Origin: Corticium candelabrum
Lineage: Eukaryota; Porifera; Homoscleromorpha; Homosclerophorida; Plakinidae
Reading direction: 5' to 3'
Length of the DNA: 64,000 nt
Assembly (NCBI RefSeq): GCF_963422355.1
Contig: NC_085106.1
Location: 5,372,308 to 5,436,307 of the forward strand
Shown here piece by piece: positions 11,046 to 22,590 of the stretch. The notes below the pieces were generated by a model. That model saw only the letters and a list, made by a program, of their open reading frames with translations. It had not been told where the DNA came from and ran no database searches. Positions within the stretch are counted from its first letter, which is position 1. Each line of letters begins with the position of its first letter. A program made the translations under genes and the position numbers.

Positions 11046-11252
11046 TCAACAACCTGAGCTTCCACGTTGTTTATGCAACGTCTTCTGTAGTGTCGTCTTG
11101 GGCCACCCCATTTCCTCTTGCCTTCTAGTGTTCATGCTGTTTGAGAGTTGGCTATGCACCATCCTTAGGGCATGTCCTGCATACTTTGAGACACTAGTGG
11201 TCTGATTCAGTGATACTACACCTATTCTTCTATACACTTCTTTGCTTGGCAC
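11046..11252 (-). pseudogene. LINE C-terminal remnant
   Basis: The minus-strand frame contains YAGHALRMVHSQL followed by RRQEEMGWPKTTLQKTL. This resembles the common C-terminal signature of many LINE polymerases (G-H-x-x-R-M ... R-x-x-G-R-P-x-x-T-W). There is no upstream RT on this strand, so it is a short truncated remnant. The match is short and the family cannot be assigned. Confidence 0.4.
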
Positions 11253-11275
11253 CCGATCTCTGAATGCTATTTGAA

Positions 11276-11530
11276 CAGCAATTTGGGTTCAAGAGGGGTC
11301 ATGGATGTGCTGACTGCTCTTTTCTGTTAAAGGAAACTATTGACTATTATCTGTTAAAATGGAAATAGAGAGGTATATGCTTGTACCCTGGATTTATCCA
11401 AGACAGATGATTGTGTTTCCTATTATCGATTATTTACTAAGCCTCTGCAAAGGGAATCCTGTATGTTTTGTCAAGTTCCTGGAAAGATGGTACTTGTCTC
11501 AACTGATGCAAGTTAAATGGAGTAATAATG
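11276..11530 (+). pseudogene. LINE reverse transcriptase remnant
   Basis: Plus-strand pieces in shifting frames give FGFKRGHGCADC (motif preceding A), a KETIDYY segment, a decayed C-x-D-L-S-K motif-A region, and CKGNPVCFVKFLERWYLSQLMQVKW downstream. This is the order seen in jockey/CR1-like RTs. Only about 85 codons survive, and the remnant ends where the SINE/LINE tail begins at 11536. Confidence 0.55.
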
Positions 11531-11535
11531 TTATT

Positions 11536-11870
11536 GTGTCGCTATGCCCCTCCATAATGGGCAAGTGGAGTCTTTACCCGATCTGGGCGCCCACCAATGC
11601 GGCAGGTGAGCCCAGCGGGGTACATGTTTCCGTGTAGTCCATACGGCGATCAATGACTAGCCAATTCAATATAGATTGCAGGCATTACAGCGGTCAGAAC
11701 TCGTGGACAGCATGCCTAGTGGATATCAACGAGCACCAGGAAAGCACTGAACGTCATCGTCAACGAACCGTTCGCCAGACCACAGAAACTCCCCAACAAC
11801 TAAAACGAGTCATAGTCTCATAAATAAAGCTAGAGAAACATGAGAAAGAAAGACAGACAAGTTTCATAAT
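11536..11870 (-). repeat. SINE-type body without tRNA head, at the LINE 3' end
   Basis: This sequence is the same as the body of the three SINE copies at 16137-17553, read on the minus strand and ending GGGGCATAGCGACAC. Here its tRNA head is missing, and it joins directly to the LINE tail segment 11871-12025. The junction reads as LINE tail followed by SINE body. An AATAACATTATTA stretch just beyond (11523-11536) looks like a decayed TAA-repeat target. Confidence 0.75.
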
Positions 11871-12025
11871 GTGTGTGGTGCTCAACCAGATCAGTCTGGT
11901 TTGTAAAGTCTATTACAAGTACCGGAAGCAAACCCTGCTTCAGAAGTACTTAGACCATCACGGCTGTCTAGAAAGAAGACGTGACTTTACGAAGGATCCG
12001 AGTAGATCCCAGGAGCACTGTTTTC
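11871..12025 (-). repeat. LINE 3' tail segment (also present at 16981-17134)
   Basis: About 150 bp between the endonuclease stop and the SINE-type body recur almost unchanged at 16981-17134, within the SINE cluster. Both copies end (minus strand) GGTTGAGCAC-ACACAC. I interpret it as the 3' untranslated tail of the LINE family or a related short element. Confidence 0.7.
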
Positions 12026-12668
12026 TGTAAGTGCTGCAGGTTGTGATGACCTGGAATAATGTCCAGCCACCGTGCAATACCTGTGTGCACTGTGCCCAAA
12101 GCTCCCAAGACCACCGGAATCACCAGTGTTCGACAATGCCACATGCGGCTTATCTCCACTCGCAAGTCGCTGTACTTCGCCAACTTCTCAGCATGTTTCT
12201 TGCCAATGTTGCCATCAGCAGAACAGCTGATATCAATAAGAAGACAAGTGTTTGTCTTCTTATTTCTGAGGCAGATGTCTGGACGATTGGCTTTGATCTT
12301 CCTGGCAGTGGGGATGGTGGTATCCCACATCATAGTAATGTCATCCGTCTCCACAAGCCTATCAGGATGATGCTGGCACCATCTGCTCTCCACTGGAACC
12401 CCAAAATGGCGACAAACATCCCAGTGAATGATGGAGGCCACCTGATTGACTCGATCAGCGTAGTCCATCAATGCCAAACCACTACAGCCTGCCACAATGT
12501 GGTCGACTGTTTCCAGGCCTACACTGCACATGCGGCAAGTAGGACTGACATCACGATGTAGAATCTTGCGCTCATAGTATCGAGTCCGAAGAGCTTGGTC
12601 TTAAGTAGCAACAACCAGTCCCTCAGTTGCAGCAGGAAGATTCGCTTCCTTTAGCCATCCGTAGGTCT
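11968..12668 (-). pseudogene. R4/Dong-type LINE: restriction-like endonuclease domain
   Basis: Minus-strand C-terminal part of the LINE polyprotein. The CCHC motif C-R-M-C-(6-9)-H-I-V-A-G-C is followed by NRPDICLRNKKTNTCLLIDIS, which is the P-D...D core of the restriction-like endonuclease, and a K...EKLAKYSDLRVEI helix with a conserved lysine. This domain nicks the target DNA to prime reverse transcription in R2, R4 and Dong elements. It is separated from the RT frame by a one-base frameshift near 12665 and a TAA stop near 12604. Confidence 0.85.
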
Positions 12669-14441
12669 CTTCATGTCCACAGGCGGTTGCTCAGTGAGAC
12701 GGCGATACTGCCCGTGCATAGGCTCCCTGCTCCAGGACCGCACACGAAGAGAACTGCAACACGTACGGTAATGTCTCGCATCTGTTTCAGGCGCTTGCTC
12801 GAAGCCACCTTCAACCGAGATGGATGCATTCCTGTGTAAGTTCTGCGACTTGCCGTCCGAAGCAAGACTCCTCCGCAGCTGTGTAGTAAACCGACAAGCC
12901 ATGTGCTTGATCGAGTGTGAAGACTTCCCAGAGTCACACTCCCGTATCATCTGCATGAAAAGATCAGAACTGTCAGCAAGGTAACAGTTCAGCCTCACAA
13001 TACAAGATTGATATGTCGACTCAATCTGTTGTAACCCCCTACCCCCATCAATGCAAGGAGCGTACAGTCGGTCAACGTCTGCAGCAGGATGGTGGACACC
13101 GTGCATAGAGAGGAGCTTTCTGGTCTGTCGATCGAGCTGCTGCAGGTCCGTGCACCCCCAATGAATGACGCCAAAACCGTAAGTGAGAACCGGTAGTGCA
13201 AACCCATTGATGGCTAGAATCTTGTTCCGACCATACAACTCAGTCCGGAGAACCACCTTCACTCTGCGCAAGTACTCGCGACGGAGTCTCTCCCGCATCA
13301 TGCTGTGCTGAATACCGCTACTCTCATCTACACCCAAGTACTTGTAGATGTGACCCGGTTCCAGACACTTGATGGTGTCCGTTTTTCCTACCGTCACTCC
13401 AGAGTTGGGTCCAGATAGCCTGCCGTTGACAAAGTGTGCAACAGAACATTTGTCCAGACCAAACTTCATCTGGATGTCATCAGAGAAGGTACGAACCGTG
13501 TGCAACAACACATCCAACTGATCAGAGTTTCTGCCATACAGCTTCAGATCATCCATGTAAAGTAGATGACTGATAAGCTGACGTTTGGCAGTCTCACCAT
13601 GCCCAGTGGTCATCCGGTAGCCGTAACCCGTTCTGTTCAGCTCCTTGCTCAGAGGATTGAGAGCCATACAGAAGAGAAGTGGAGAAAGTGAGTCACCTTG
13701 GAAAATACCCCTCCTGATCTGCATAAGCCTTGTCTGGATAGTACAATTCCCGCAAGAAAGCACCATCGATGTCCTCCAACTCTTCATCACACGTGACAGG
13801 AACCCGCACAAGACTGGACTGATCTTATGCAGCTGAAGGCATTGGAGCAACCAACTGTGTGGCACGCTGTCATAGGCTTTCTGGTAGTCCACCCAAGCCA
13901 TGCTCAAGCTCTTGTGCCTGGTCCTACAGTCTTCGGTGAGCAGCTTGTTGATCAACAGCTGATCCTTTGCACCAAAAGATCCCTGTCGACAACCCTTCTG
14001 CTCCGGAGCCATAAGGTTTCTCTGATCCAAATGCCCTGCAATCCTCTGCCTGATGACTGAGGTGAGGGTCTTATAGAAGACAGACAGACACGTGATAGGC
14101 CAGTAATTTTTGGCCTGGTCAGTCTTGTCCTTCTTAGGAATCAGAGTAGTTATTCCTTGAGACAACCAGTCGGGTACAGAGTCTGGATTCTGAACCAGCA
14201 GGTTGTAGTTACGAGTCAGATCAGTGTGAAGACACGTGATACGCTTGACCCAGAAACCATAAACCTTGTCTGGACCAGGAGACTTCCAGTTCCCCATCCT
14301 CTTGAGACACGATGTGACCTCATTGTCTGAGATAGGTAACCACTGCTGCTCATCTTCCCGGTGCGTCTCGCCATCGGTTTGACGTCTCAGCCAGAAGGCA
14401 GACTCATTGTGATGTACCTCAGTTTCTAGGATACCACCCAA
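12651..14441 (-). pseudogene. R4/Dong-type LINE: reverse transcriptase
   Basis: 596-codon minus-strand frame. RT motifs in order: KSPGPDKVYGFWVK, LIPKKDKTDQAKNYWPITCL (motif 1), EQKGCRQGSFGAKDQL (motif 2), MAWVDYQKAYDSVPHSWL (motif A), RRGIFQGDSLSPLLFCMALNP (motif B) and LLYMDDLKLYG (catalytic Y-M-D-D). A thumb region with YKYLGV follows. This pattern is the R4/Dong type of restriction-like-endonuclease LINE. The frame is long and well preserved. It joins the N-terminal frame by a frameshift at about 14435 and the endonuclease by another near 12665. Confidence 0.9.
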
Positions 14442-16072
14442 TACTGTTCGATCTCAGACTCGGATGGCGGGGAAGTGACCTGGATAGTCTGCTTATCCAG
14501 CTCTCTGTAAAACCGTCCAGCATCTCGTTGAAACAAACCATTCTGGCGAAGTCTCTTACGATTCTTCTCCAGCCTCCTGGTCCGCTCGACCTTGGACTTA
14601 AGTTCCATTTTCAATCGATTGATGGAGACCTCACAACTCTCCGAACAGGAAATGCCCAACCGATGCCGAAGACGTCGGAGTTCATGTAACATACGAATGC
14701 CCGATGAACCCTTTCTAACCTCCAGCAACAGTGAGATCGCACGTCGAAGTGTGAGAATCTCCATATCCAGCCTTCGTCTCCATGTCGGTGTTTGAGAATT
14801 GGTTGACTTTGTCGTCTTTAAGCCCCGCCTTTTGGACACTAGCGAAGCAGCAGAGTATACCAGGTAACTGATTTCACTCATATCTGGTTCATCCTTCAAC
14901 GAACTGATGATCGTGTTAAGATCACCAATAAGCTTCAGGGTTCCACTGTTCACAAAGATCCTTGGAAGGCGTTGTCTCTCACAGATAGCAATTTGCCTGA
15001 CTTTCTGCAACTCCTCAAGAAACTCTCGACGAAGTACAGGGTCCACAGCAGCATCACAATCAAGCGAAAGACCATCCTCCGTTTGGCAGCAGTCTGGACT
15101 GAGTTGAGATGAAGGAGTTTCCATCCTTTCTAGCCGAGAAGCTATACTAGGATGTGTAGTCATCAGATCAGAACTCACAGAGTCACAAGGGGATGGTGAT
15201 TCCCTGACAGCACTGCACTGAACTGAATCCAAAGTGTCATCTACGGATAGGACATCACCACTATCTCTTGCAGATGAGCAGTCCTTAGAGAGAACAGTGA
15301 CTGACTGAACAAGGGAGCCATCTTCCAAGTGATTAGCAAACTCATGATCCTCTTGCATCATTGACACGACAGGTTTCCCACCACGTGCAGCAGGCGCCAT
15401 CCTGACTGAAGCCATGCAAGGTGACACATTGTCAAGCAAAGGTGCGACAACTGAGCTATCAGCTGATAGAGCAGAAACCACATCCAACGCCGACATCTGC
15501 ACACCAGGACAAACATCAGTCGTAACAGATAACAAACCTGAGACGGGCTTTCCATCCTGTGCGGCCTCGCATTTAATCTCCTCCAACTCTGATTCAGTCA
15601 GACTTCCAGAAGTTAAGAGATATCGCTTCTGGTCTGCCAAACGCTGCTCAGAGACGTCAGTCAGAGTAGGATTTCGTTCACACCACAGCTGATGCATGGG
15701 TTTTCTGAAAGCAGAGAACTTGCATGACAACAGCACGTGGTAATAACAAAACATCACTTCCCTATTCATTTGTCGCGTCCATTTCCTTCGACTTGTTGCA
15801 TTGCCGTTCCTGTTAGCCGAAACACAAGATTCGCTAGGAACGGTGGGCATCACAGTAGTCTCGTCAGCAAGATTTGAAGTCAAATTCAAATCAGACGCCG
15901 CACGAGAGATGGTTCGGCCAGTCGCCCTATGCCCAGAACTATTCCTGGTCTTCCGAACAGCTCCAGTGATTCCAGATGCCGACTTTTCGAACCCTGTCCT
16001 GGTTTCCCGACAAGGAACGCGCTCCTCAGCTAGCTCTGAGACGAGCGATACAGCTAGACGTCCATCTTCCAT
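14426..16072 (-). pseudogene. R4/Dong-type LINE: N-terminal region of the polyprotein
   Basis: Minus-strand frame of about 549 codons, starting at the ATG at 16072 just inside the ATT tract. An earlier ATG at 16165 lies in the neighbouring SINE and reads through the ATT tract as a run of isoleucines, so I reject it. The first half is low-complexity, Ser/Thr-rich and probably disordered. A basic segment RRKWTRQMNREVMFCYY is followed by LWCERNPTLTDVSEQRL...ELEEIK, typical of the region upstream of RT in this clade. It ends EIEQYW at 14440, where a frameshift leads into RT. A role in DNA or RNA binding is inferred only. Confidence 0.75.
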
Positions 16073-16085
16073 CAATATCCGGGTA

Positions 16086-16086
<1 letters not shown>

Positions 16087-16134
<48 letters not shown>
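16087..16134. repeat. ATT microsatellite at the LINE 5' junction
   Basis: About 15 ATT units lie between the 5' end of the LINE and the 3' end of the first SINE copy. On the sense strand of both elements the unit is TAA/AAT. Confidence 0.95.
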
Positions 16135-16136
<2 letters not shown>

Positions 16137-16139
<3 letters not shown>

Positions 16140-16552
16140 TCGTTATGCCCCTCCATAATGGGCAAGTGGGGTCTTTACCCCCATCTGGGCGCCCACCAAC
16201 CCGGCAGGTGAGCCCAGCAGGGTACATGTTTCCGTGTAGTCCATACGACGATCAATGACTAGCCAATTCGATATAGATTGCAGGCATTACGGTGACTGCG
16301 TACTCGATACAGCACGCCTAGTGGATATCAACAACCACCAGGAAAGCACTGGACGTCATCGTCAACAAACCGTTCGCCAGACCACAGAAACTCTCCAACG
16401 ACTGAAACGAGTCATAGTCTCATGGATAAAGCTAGAGAAACATGAGAAAGAAAGACAGACAAGTTTCATAATTTACTATCGTCACTGGGGTTTGAACCCC
16501 CAAACCATGGAGTGGTAGCCATTGTCACTAACCACTAAGCCACGGCGGTGAC
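16137..16552 (-). repeat. tRNA-headed SINE, copy 1
   Basis: This 416 bp minus-strand SINE has its tRNA-like head at 16481-16552. It contains an A box (TGGCTTAGTGG) and a B box (GGTTCAAACCCC), and a 5 bp acceptor-like pairing GTCAC/GTGAC. The body is the same as 11536-11870. It ends GGGGCATAACGACAC next to the ATT tract. The A and B boxes would serve as an RNA polymerase III promoter. Confidence 0.88.
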
Positions 16553-16557
16553 TTAAT

Positions 16558-16975
16558 GTGTGTCGTTATGCCCCTCCATAATGGGCAAGTGGGGTCTTTA
16601 CCTCCATCTGGGCGCCCACCAACCCAGCAGGTGAGCCCAGCGGGGTACATGTTTCCGTGTAGTCCATACGGCGATCAATGACTAGCCAATTCGATATAGA
16701 TTGCAGGCATTACCGTGACTGCGTACTCGATACAGCACACCTAGTGGATATCAACGACCACCAGGAAAGCACTGGACGTCATCGTCAACAAACCGTTCGC
16801 CAGATCACAGAAACTCCCCAACGACTGAAACGAGTCATAGTCTCATGGATAAAGCTAGAGAAACATGAGAAAGAAAGACAGACAAGTTTCACAATTTACT
16901 GTCGTCACTGGGGTTTGAACCCCCAAACCATGGAGTGGTAGCCATTGTCACTAACCACTAAGCCACGGCGGTGAC
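16558..16975 (-). repeat. tRNA-headed SINE, copy 2
   Basis: Second copy, well over 90 percent identical to copy 1 by eye, with its head at 16904-16975. Only a TTAATGT spacer separates it from copy 1, which suggests insertion of one SINE into the target-like end of another. Confidence 0.88.
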
Positions 16976-16980
16976 TTATT

Positions 16981-17134
16981 ATGTGTGTCGTGCTCAACCA
17001 GATCAGTCTGGTTTGTAAAGTCTATTACAAGTACCGGAAGCAAACCCTGCTTCAGAAGTACTTAGACCATCACGGCTGTCTAGAAAGAAGACATGACTTT
17101 ACGAAGAATCCGAGTAGATCCCAGAAGCACTGTT
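16981..17134 (-). repeat. LINE tail segment inside the SINE cluster
   Basis: A near copy of 11871-12025 lies between SINE copies 2 and 3, flanked by TTATTA and TTAT. It is probably a 5'-truncated LINE insertion consisting only of its tail. Confidence 0.7.
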
Positions 17135-17137
17135 TAT

Positions 17138-17553
17138 GTGTCGTTATGCCCCTCCACAATGGGCAAGTGGGGTCTTTACCCCCATCTGGGCGCCCACCAA
17201 CCCAGCAGGTGAGCCCAGCAGGGTACATGTTTCCGTGTAGTCCATACGGCGATCAATGACTAGCCAATTCGATATAGATTGCAGACATTACGGTGACCGC
17301 GTACTCGATACAGCACGCCTAGTGGATATCAACGACCACCAGGAAAGCACTGGACGTCATCGTCAACAAACCGTTCGCCAGACCACAGAAACTCCCCAAC
17401 GACTGAAACGAGTCATAGTCTCATGGATAAAGCTAGAGAAACATGAGAAGGAAAGACAGACAAGTTTCACAATTTACTGTCGTCACTGGGGTTTGAACCC
17501 CCAAACCATGGAGTGGTAGCCATTGTCGCTAACCACTAAGCCACGGCGGTGAC
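17138..17553 (-). repeat. tRNA-headed SINE, copy 3
   Basis: Third copy, with its head at 17482-17553 carrying A and B boxes. It is followed by a second ATT tract (17557-17609). Reading the minus strand, TAA repeat, SINE, LINE tail, SINE, SINE, TAA repeat, LINE form an uninterrupted chain. Confidence 0.88.
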
Positions 17554-17556
17554 TAT

Positions 17557-17558
17557 TC

Positions 17559-17609
<51 letters not shown>
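17557..17609. repeat. ATT microsatellite bordering the SINE cluster
   Basis: About 17 ATT units, matching the tract at 16087-16134 in composition and in position relative to the element heads. Confidence 0.95.
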
Positions 17610-18080
17610 GCAACAGAACTTACCTGTCTGCAACTGCTAACACAAAATCAATCGGTTTCGTAGCTTACGACAGTTACATGAGAACCTAACATTGCTTAAT
17701 CAAGAGAGATATTTATGTCCTGTACGTGATAACTCTTGCTACTGCCTTTTGACGACTACAAACTATTTAGTAACTTTGCAGTCACATGAAACTGCAGTCG
17801 CTTTGTATGACTTTAGAAGGATTTTACCAGTGAGCTTAGAAGCAAAAAGGTGTAAGTTTCTATCTATTTTGGTTTTCAGACAGCTCATAGCTGTGGAAGC
17901 AAGAGTGTAAACACAGCTTCGATTACTATTAATAATAAAAATATGCTCAGTAGGAAAGTATTTTCCACTTAGGCACATAAGGTTTGAGGAGCTTAATGAC
18001 GTGAAACCAAGAATGAACAACCCATGACCTAATTACAATATACTATTTGATGCTTAAAGTACAAGTAATTGTATACTCAC
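17610..18080. other. SMC5 intron 11 start, no gene seen
   Basis: This is AT-rich intron sequence downstream of SMC5 exon 11. A segment at about 17885-17940 (GTGTAAACACAGCTTC followed by AATAATAA) is related to the inverted tags at 45613-45779, so it is a dispersed repeat. Confidence 0.4.
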
Positions 18081-18142
18081 TTTCTCATTCGCTTTGTTTC
18101 TATTGCAACTTTAGTCTCATAATCCTTCTTTGGGTCTTCCAG
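18081..18142 (-). CDS. SMC5: SMC5 exon 11, coiled coil
   Basis: 62 nt beginning LEDPKKDYETKVAIETK, with two bases over. It has clean splice sites (TTTTCACAG and GTGAGTAT) and a charged coiled-coil composition. No further exon can be placed towards the left edge. Confidence 0.8.
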
Positions 18143-19139
18143 CTGTGAAAACAATACGATCCAATTCAAATGACATAGTGACTGCTACAGTACAATAATT
18201 TATTGTCATGAATAAAAAATAAGCCTGAAAAATTACGCATAAAAAATTTACACATTTCCACGCAATTATCCACACCAGGCAATGGATGAACCAATTATCT
18301 GAATCAGTCTTGATATACCATCTACACAAGTTGAACAAAGGTATGTATCCAGAGTAAAAACTATGTAGGAATTGCAAATAGTGAGATAGTGAGTAGACAA
18401 TCGCATATATATTATAGATGATTATGCTGAGTACATGTCCACAACACTAGAGAGCTAATACATACACAGTAAATTGCTATTGCCTGGCCACAAGCTTTCA
18501 AGTCTTGCAGTAGCCGACGCACCATCATCAACCATGTGATAGAACCCAACTTTCTATAATCCAGTATTAAGTCTGCAAATAGTCTTTCTCCTTCTTTGCA
18601 GTATATTCAAGGTGACTACAAAAATAGAGTGTGGTGTCCTTCCTCAATATGCACAGTAGAAACAGTTGGGTGTATGAAATCATTGCTGGTAAGAGCTAAT
18701 TAATTAGTAGATAAATTGTTACTAATGACTTCCCCACATTATCTCTGTTTCTAAAGTTAAAAGAGGAGTGCTGTATGTTTCTTTGCTCTTCTGTATCTCT
18801 TTCCTTTTCTTATACCCTTGAAAGGATACTGCAATATTAGTGCGAAACAATATATGATATCTCACTTCTGCACTCTCTAGTAGCTATTTTCTAAGATTAA
18901 AATTCTGTCTACTATGCAAGTGCAAATATTTAATTAGTAAATGAATAATAAAAAGTAAGAATTTTGACTAAGAATTGGTTACCTAACATGGATAATTAGT
19001 TGCCTGACATGTATCATTTGGCAGGATTGCACAATTTGGACAGATGGATGGGAAATACCTTAGCTGTACACACATCCATCCAACTGCCTGCCTACCCACC
19101 CACCCATCGTTGTACCAGCTCACCCCACACACACAAACA

Positions 19140-19193
<54 letters not shown>

Positions 19194-22021
19194 TGAAAAC
19201 AAATAGGTGACACACATCAGCTTCCAAAGTTGTCATCTTGTCTTGAAGTTTCCGAGCCTCAGCCATGTTCTTGTTTGTTTTCTGAACCTATTCTCACACA
19301 ACCATAAATTCCATGCAAAACACAAACAACAAATACTCCCAATTTAATACAATGTCCTTAGCTTCATTCTCCACTTTCTTTGCTGCCTTTATTGCTTCTT
19401 GAACTTTGCAGTCCATTGGCTCATTCTCTTCCTTCAATTTATCTAACACTTTCTTCATTTCATTCTTCTCCTCCATGCATTTCTTGTATTGCTTCCTGCT
19501 GTTTTCATACTCCTGCAAGAACATTTGTAATAGATAATTTGCAGTGCAAGTTATAGGTATTACAACCTAATCCAATTTGGCAAATAGTTCAATATTACTG
19601 CAACTACTCCACAAACCAGGGTTGGAACTACGAATTTCCGCCAGCAGGCAATGCTAATTAGTTATGATGTCACAAATAATACTATGATGTCAATTCCGTT
19701 CTTCACCTGGACGGTTTCATTTGGACTCAGATCCAGTGCCTTTACTTTGCCTTTGACAGTACGTTTTAACGGTTTACTGATTTGAATAGCTCTTTTAGAC
19801 TAAGTTGGAGACATTACTAAGTAACTTCCATAGGATTTTATTAGAAAAGGGTAAAAGATAAGGTACAGGACCACAATTGTGGTCATCAATTTCATAAAAA
19901 CTAAAAAATAACCTTAACGGTATATGCCATTGGTCCACCAGGCACTGGCACCTCATCCTCCACCACTTGACCGTTGCGTCAAGTAGACAGAACACAACGT
20001 ACGAATACTGTCTGCAGTGTGACAAACGATAAGTCAATCGCATGACGACTTGAAAACGCTTCAGCCAATTTCTTGACTGCATTACAATGACTATCATCAG
20101 GAGCGCGGCTGTCGCTCATCTTATTTGTTGGCCATAGACATACGTCATTCATCTGCAACTTCAGTCTATTTGCTACTAGCCCACCATCCTGTTCTCCACA
20201 CGGGCAGATTAGCTATTAGCATTACTAATGTTTAGTAAATTTCTAGTTGTTAGTTAATTCATTTATCGTTGTATGCATTCATGAAATATTTCATTCACAG
20301 AATTAGCAGCCCCTGACAGAATTCTCACAAAGTTAATTAATTTAAGGTTGCATGCAAATTTATGTTGTTGCATGAGTTCACATGCATTTTTACTCTGTTC
20401 TGAAAAATTAGCAGCCAGACAGAATTCTCATTCAGAGCCATATCTAGCCTCGAACTTCCAGACCAGAGAGCGCGCGAACTCTAGTCTGGACCAGAACGGT
20501 ACTAAAATGATTTCGGGAATAGCATTCTAAGCCAATCAGCATCTTAGAACCAGAATGTTGGTTGTAAATTCTGATTGGTTTAGCAATAATTGGTTATGCT
20601 AAGTGCACTAACGCTGATTGCGCGTGTGAAATCCTCGTGGGCTGCTAAGTGCATGCCAGAGCCGTGATGAAGACTCTGGTGCATGCACACATCTTAGTTT
20701 TAGTTTCAGCTTCAGTTCTTCGATCTTTTCAAGCTTGCGGTGACAGGATATGCACAGCAGCACCGCTAGACCATCACCTTTGAAGACTGGTCAAGCAGTA
20801 GTCTTGCTAGTCGAGCAGTTAGACTAGGTAGCGGTCTGCCAAAGAATCAAAAATCGCCTATTCAAGCCGTTCACCAAGATATTTCCGCAAACATGGCAGA
20901 CGTCTCTTCTTCGTTCGTGAGCGCTCATGGCATTTACAAATCATATGTCGATCTAGGTAAAACGATCCCATGCTGTTAGAATACCATTTAGCATTGCTTT
21001 TGATAAGTACTTCCGAAGTCATTTTAGTATCATTATGGTCCAGGCTAGAGTTCGCACACTCTCTGGTCTGGAAGGTCGAGGCTAAGTTATATACCATTCA
21101 ATCTATCCTGTTCTGAGAAATTAGCAAGAATCGAGTATCCCCATGTATGCAAATCTATATGTTGTTGCATGAGTATCCCATTTTAATTTATCACGAAGTG
21201 TATTTCTGAAGAATTATGAGCCGAACAGAACTCCTGAAGAATTACGTTCAGTTATTTCCCGGTCAATGGTATCTCATTCTGAGACTAATGATTGTTATAC
21301 AGCTAGTATTCCGTTTAAGACAAAGAAAATGTAACGGAGTGTCCCATTTCCAAAATCCCGTTGATTGGATTGTTGATTAGTAGTATGCAGTTGAAGCTAT
21401 TTCGACACTCCCGTTGGACGTCTTGTTACTTCAAAGACGTTGCTGCCATTGCGAGAAACAGGTCTATCAAACTTGGCATCTACATGTATTTGACGCGAGT
21501 TCATCACATGCAGCTACGTACTCACCCGGACAATCTGTTCCCCGTATATAACCAAGTCATTTGTTTGACTCTCGCCATTTCAACAGTCCCGCTAAACATC
21601 GTCACTTCGAAGACGTTGCTGGAGTTGCGGGAAACAGGTGTATCAAACGTAGCAGCTCTTCAACGAGGGGAGGGGGTAGACGGGTAAACAACTGTGGACG
21701 TTCGTTTTCAAGACCTGGATAATAGCAGAAATATCTTTCCTTTCACGTCGTCACCCGCAATAATCGACATGCTCCGCTTGTACCGTCCGACGTTGAGAAC
21801 GACAGTTTAAGTTCGGTGCAGATCCGATAGGCCGTTACAAAGATATTTGCGCACGAGCAGAAATGGCTTCCGTCGGCTGGAAATTGTGTTGCCGCGGGAG
21901 AAGTACGGAAGACAACGACAGCTTTACTTTCAACCTCTACGACTCGACATGCGCAAGCCAAATTCAGTGGTAATTGGACTTGCTGTCCTGGAGATCCTCT
22001 CCTACATACGAAGCCACACAC

Positions 22022-22110
<89 letters not shown>

Positions 22111-22548
22111 CTCTCCTTTAGATATATAGATATAGATTCTCACCACCCACGGTCTCTTTTGTTCCAGCAGTCGGAGTTTGTCGTCATGTTGCTTCCTCAG
22201 CCAGTATCTATCAACTTCTGGTTTGTCAAGTTCTTGTTGATGGTTTAGCCTTTCAACCAGCTGTTCTTCACTCTCCAACTGAGCAATCAATCCTTGCTCA
22301 TTTTTTTGTATCTCAACCAACTGTTTGTGTTTCTCAGTGAGATCGTCGCAGTCCAGCTACACACCAAACACCGTTTCTCATTATCTTCTACACCTACTGT
22401 ATTGGTTACTACTTCACAGTACCGCTTTTTCTGTTGCTAGCAGTAGCTCTGAAGGAGACATCTTGGCAAATTCTACTACCATGTCCTGCAAACATATTAA
22501 AATATGAAAAAAGGACTGACATAATTTTACTTGCACGAAATTCCGAAC

Positions 22549-22590
<42 letters not shown>

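Larger units (their letters stand above)
11871..16134 (-). mobile_element. R4/Dong-clade non-LTR retrotransposon
   Basis: One long open reading frame (N-terminal region, RT, CCHC and restriction-like endonuclease), now broken by two frameshifts and a stop, makes a nearly full-length LINE. Its 5' end abuts a tract that reads TAA on its sense strand (16087-16134). Dong elements of insects are known to insert into TAA repeats. No second endonuclease of the apurinic type is present. Confidence 0.85.

Noticed and set aside
16073..16165. Earlier ATG for the LINE protein giving a run of isoleucines
   Set aside because: The extra N-terminus lies in the SINE tail and ATT microsatellite, outside the LINE.
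16481..17553. Three functional tRNA genes
   Set aside because: The A and B boxes and acceptor pairing are present, but each is the head of a SINE with the same 340 bp body, and the anticodon arm is poor.
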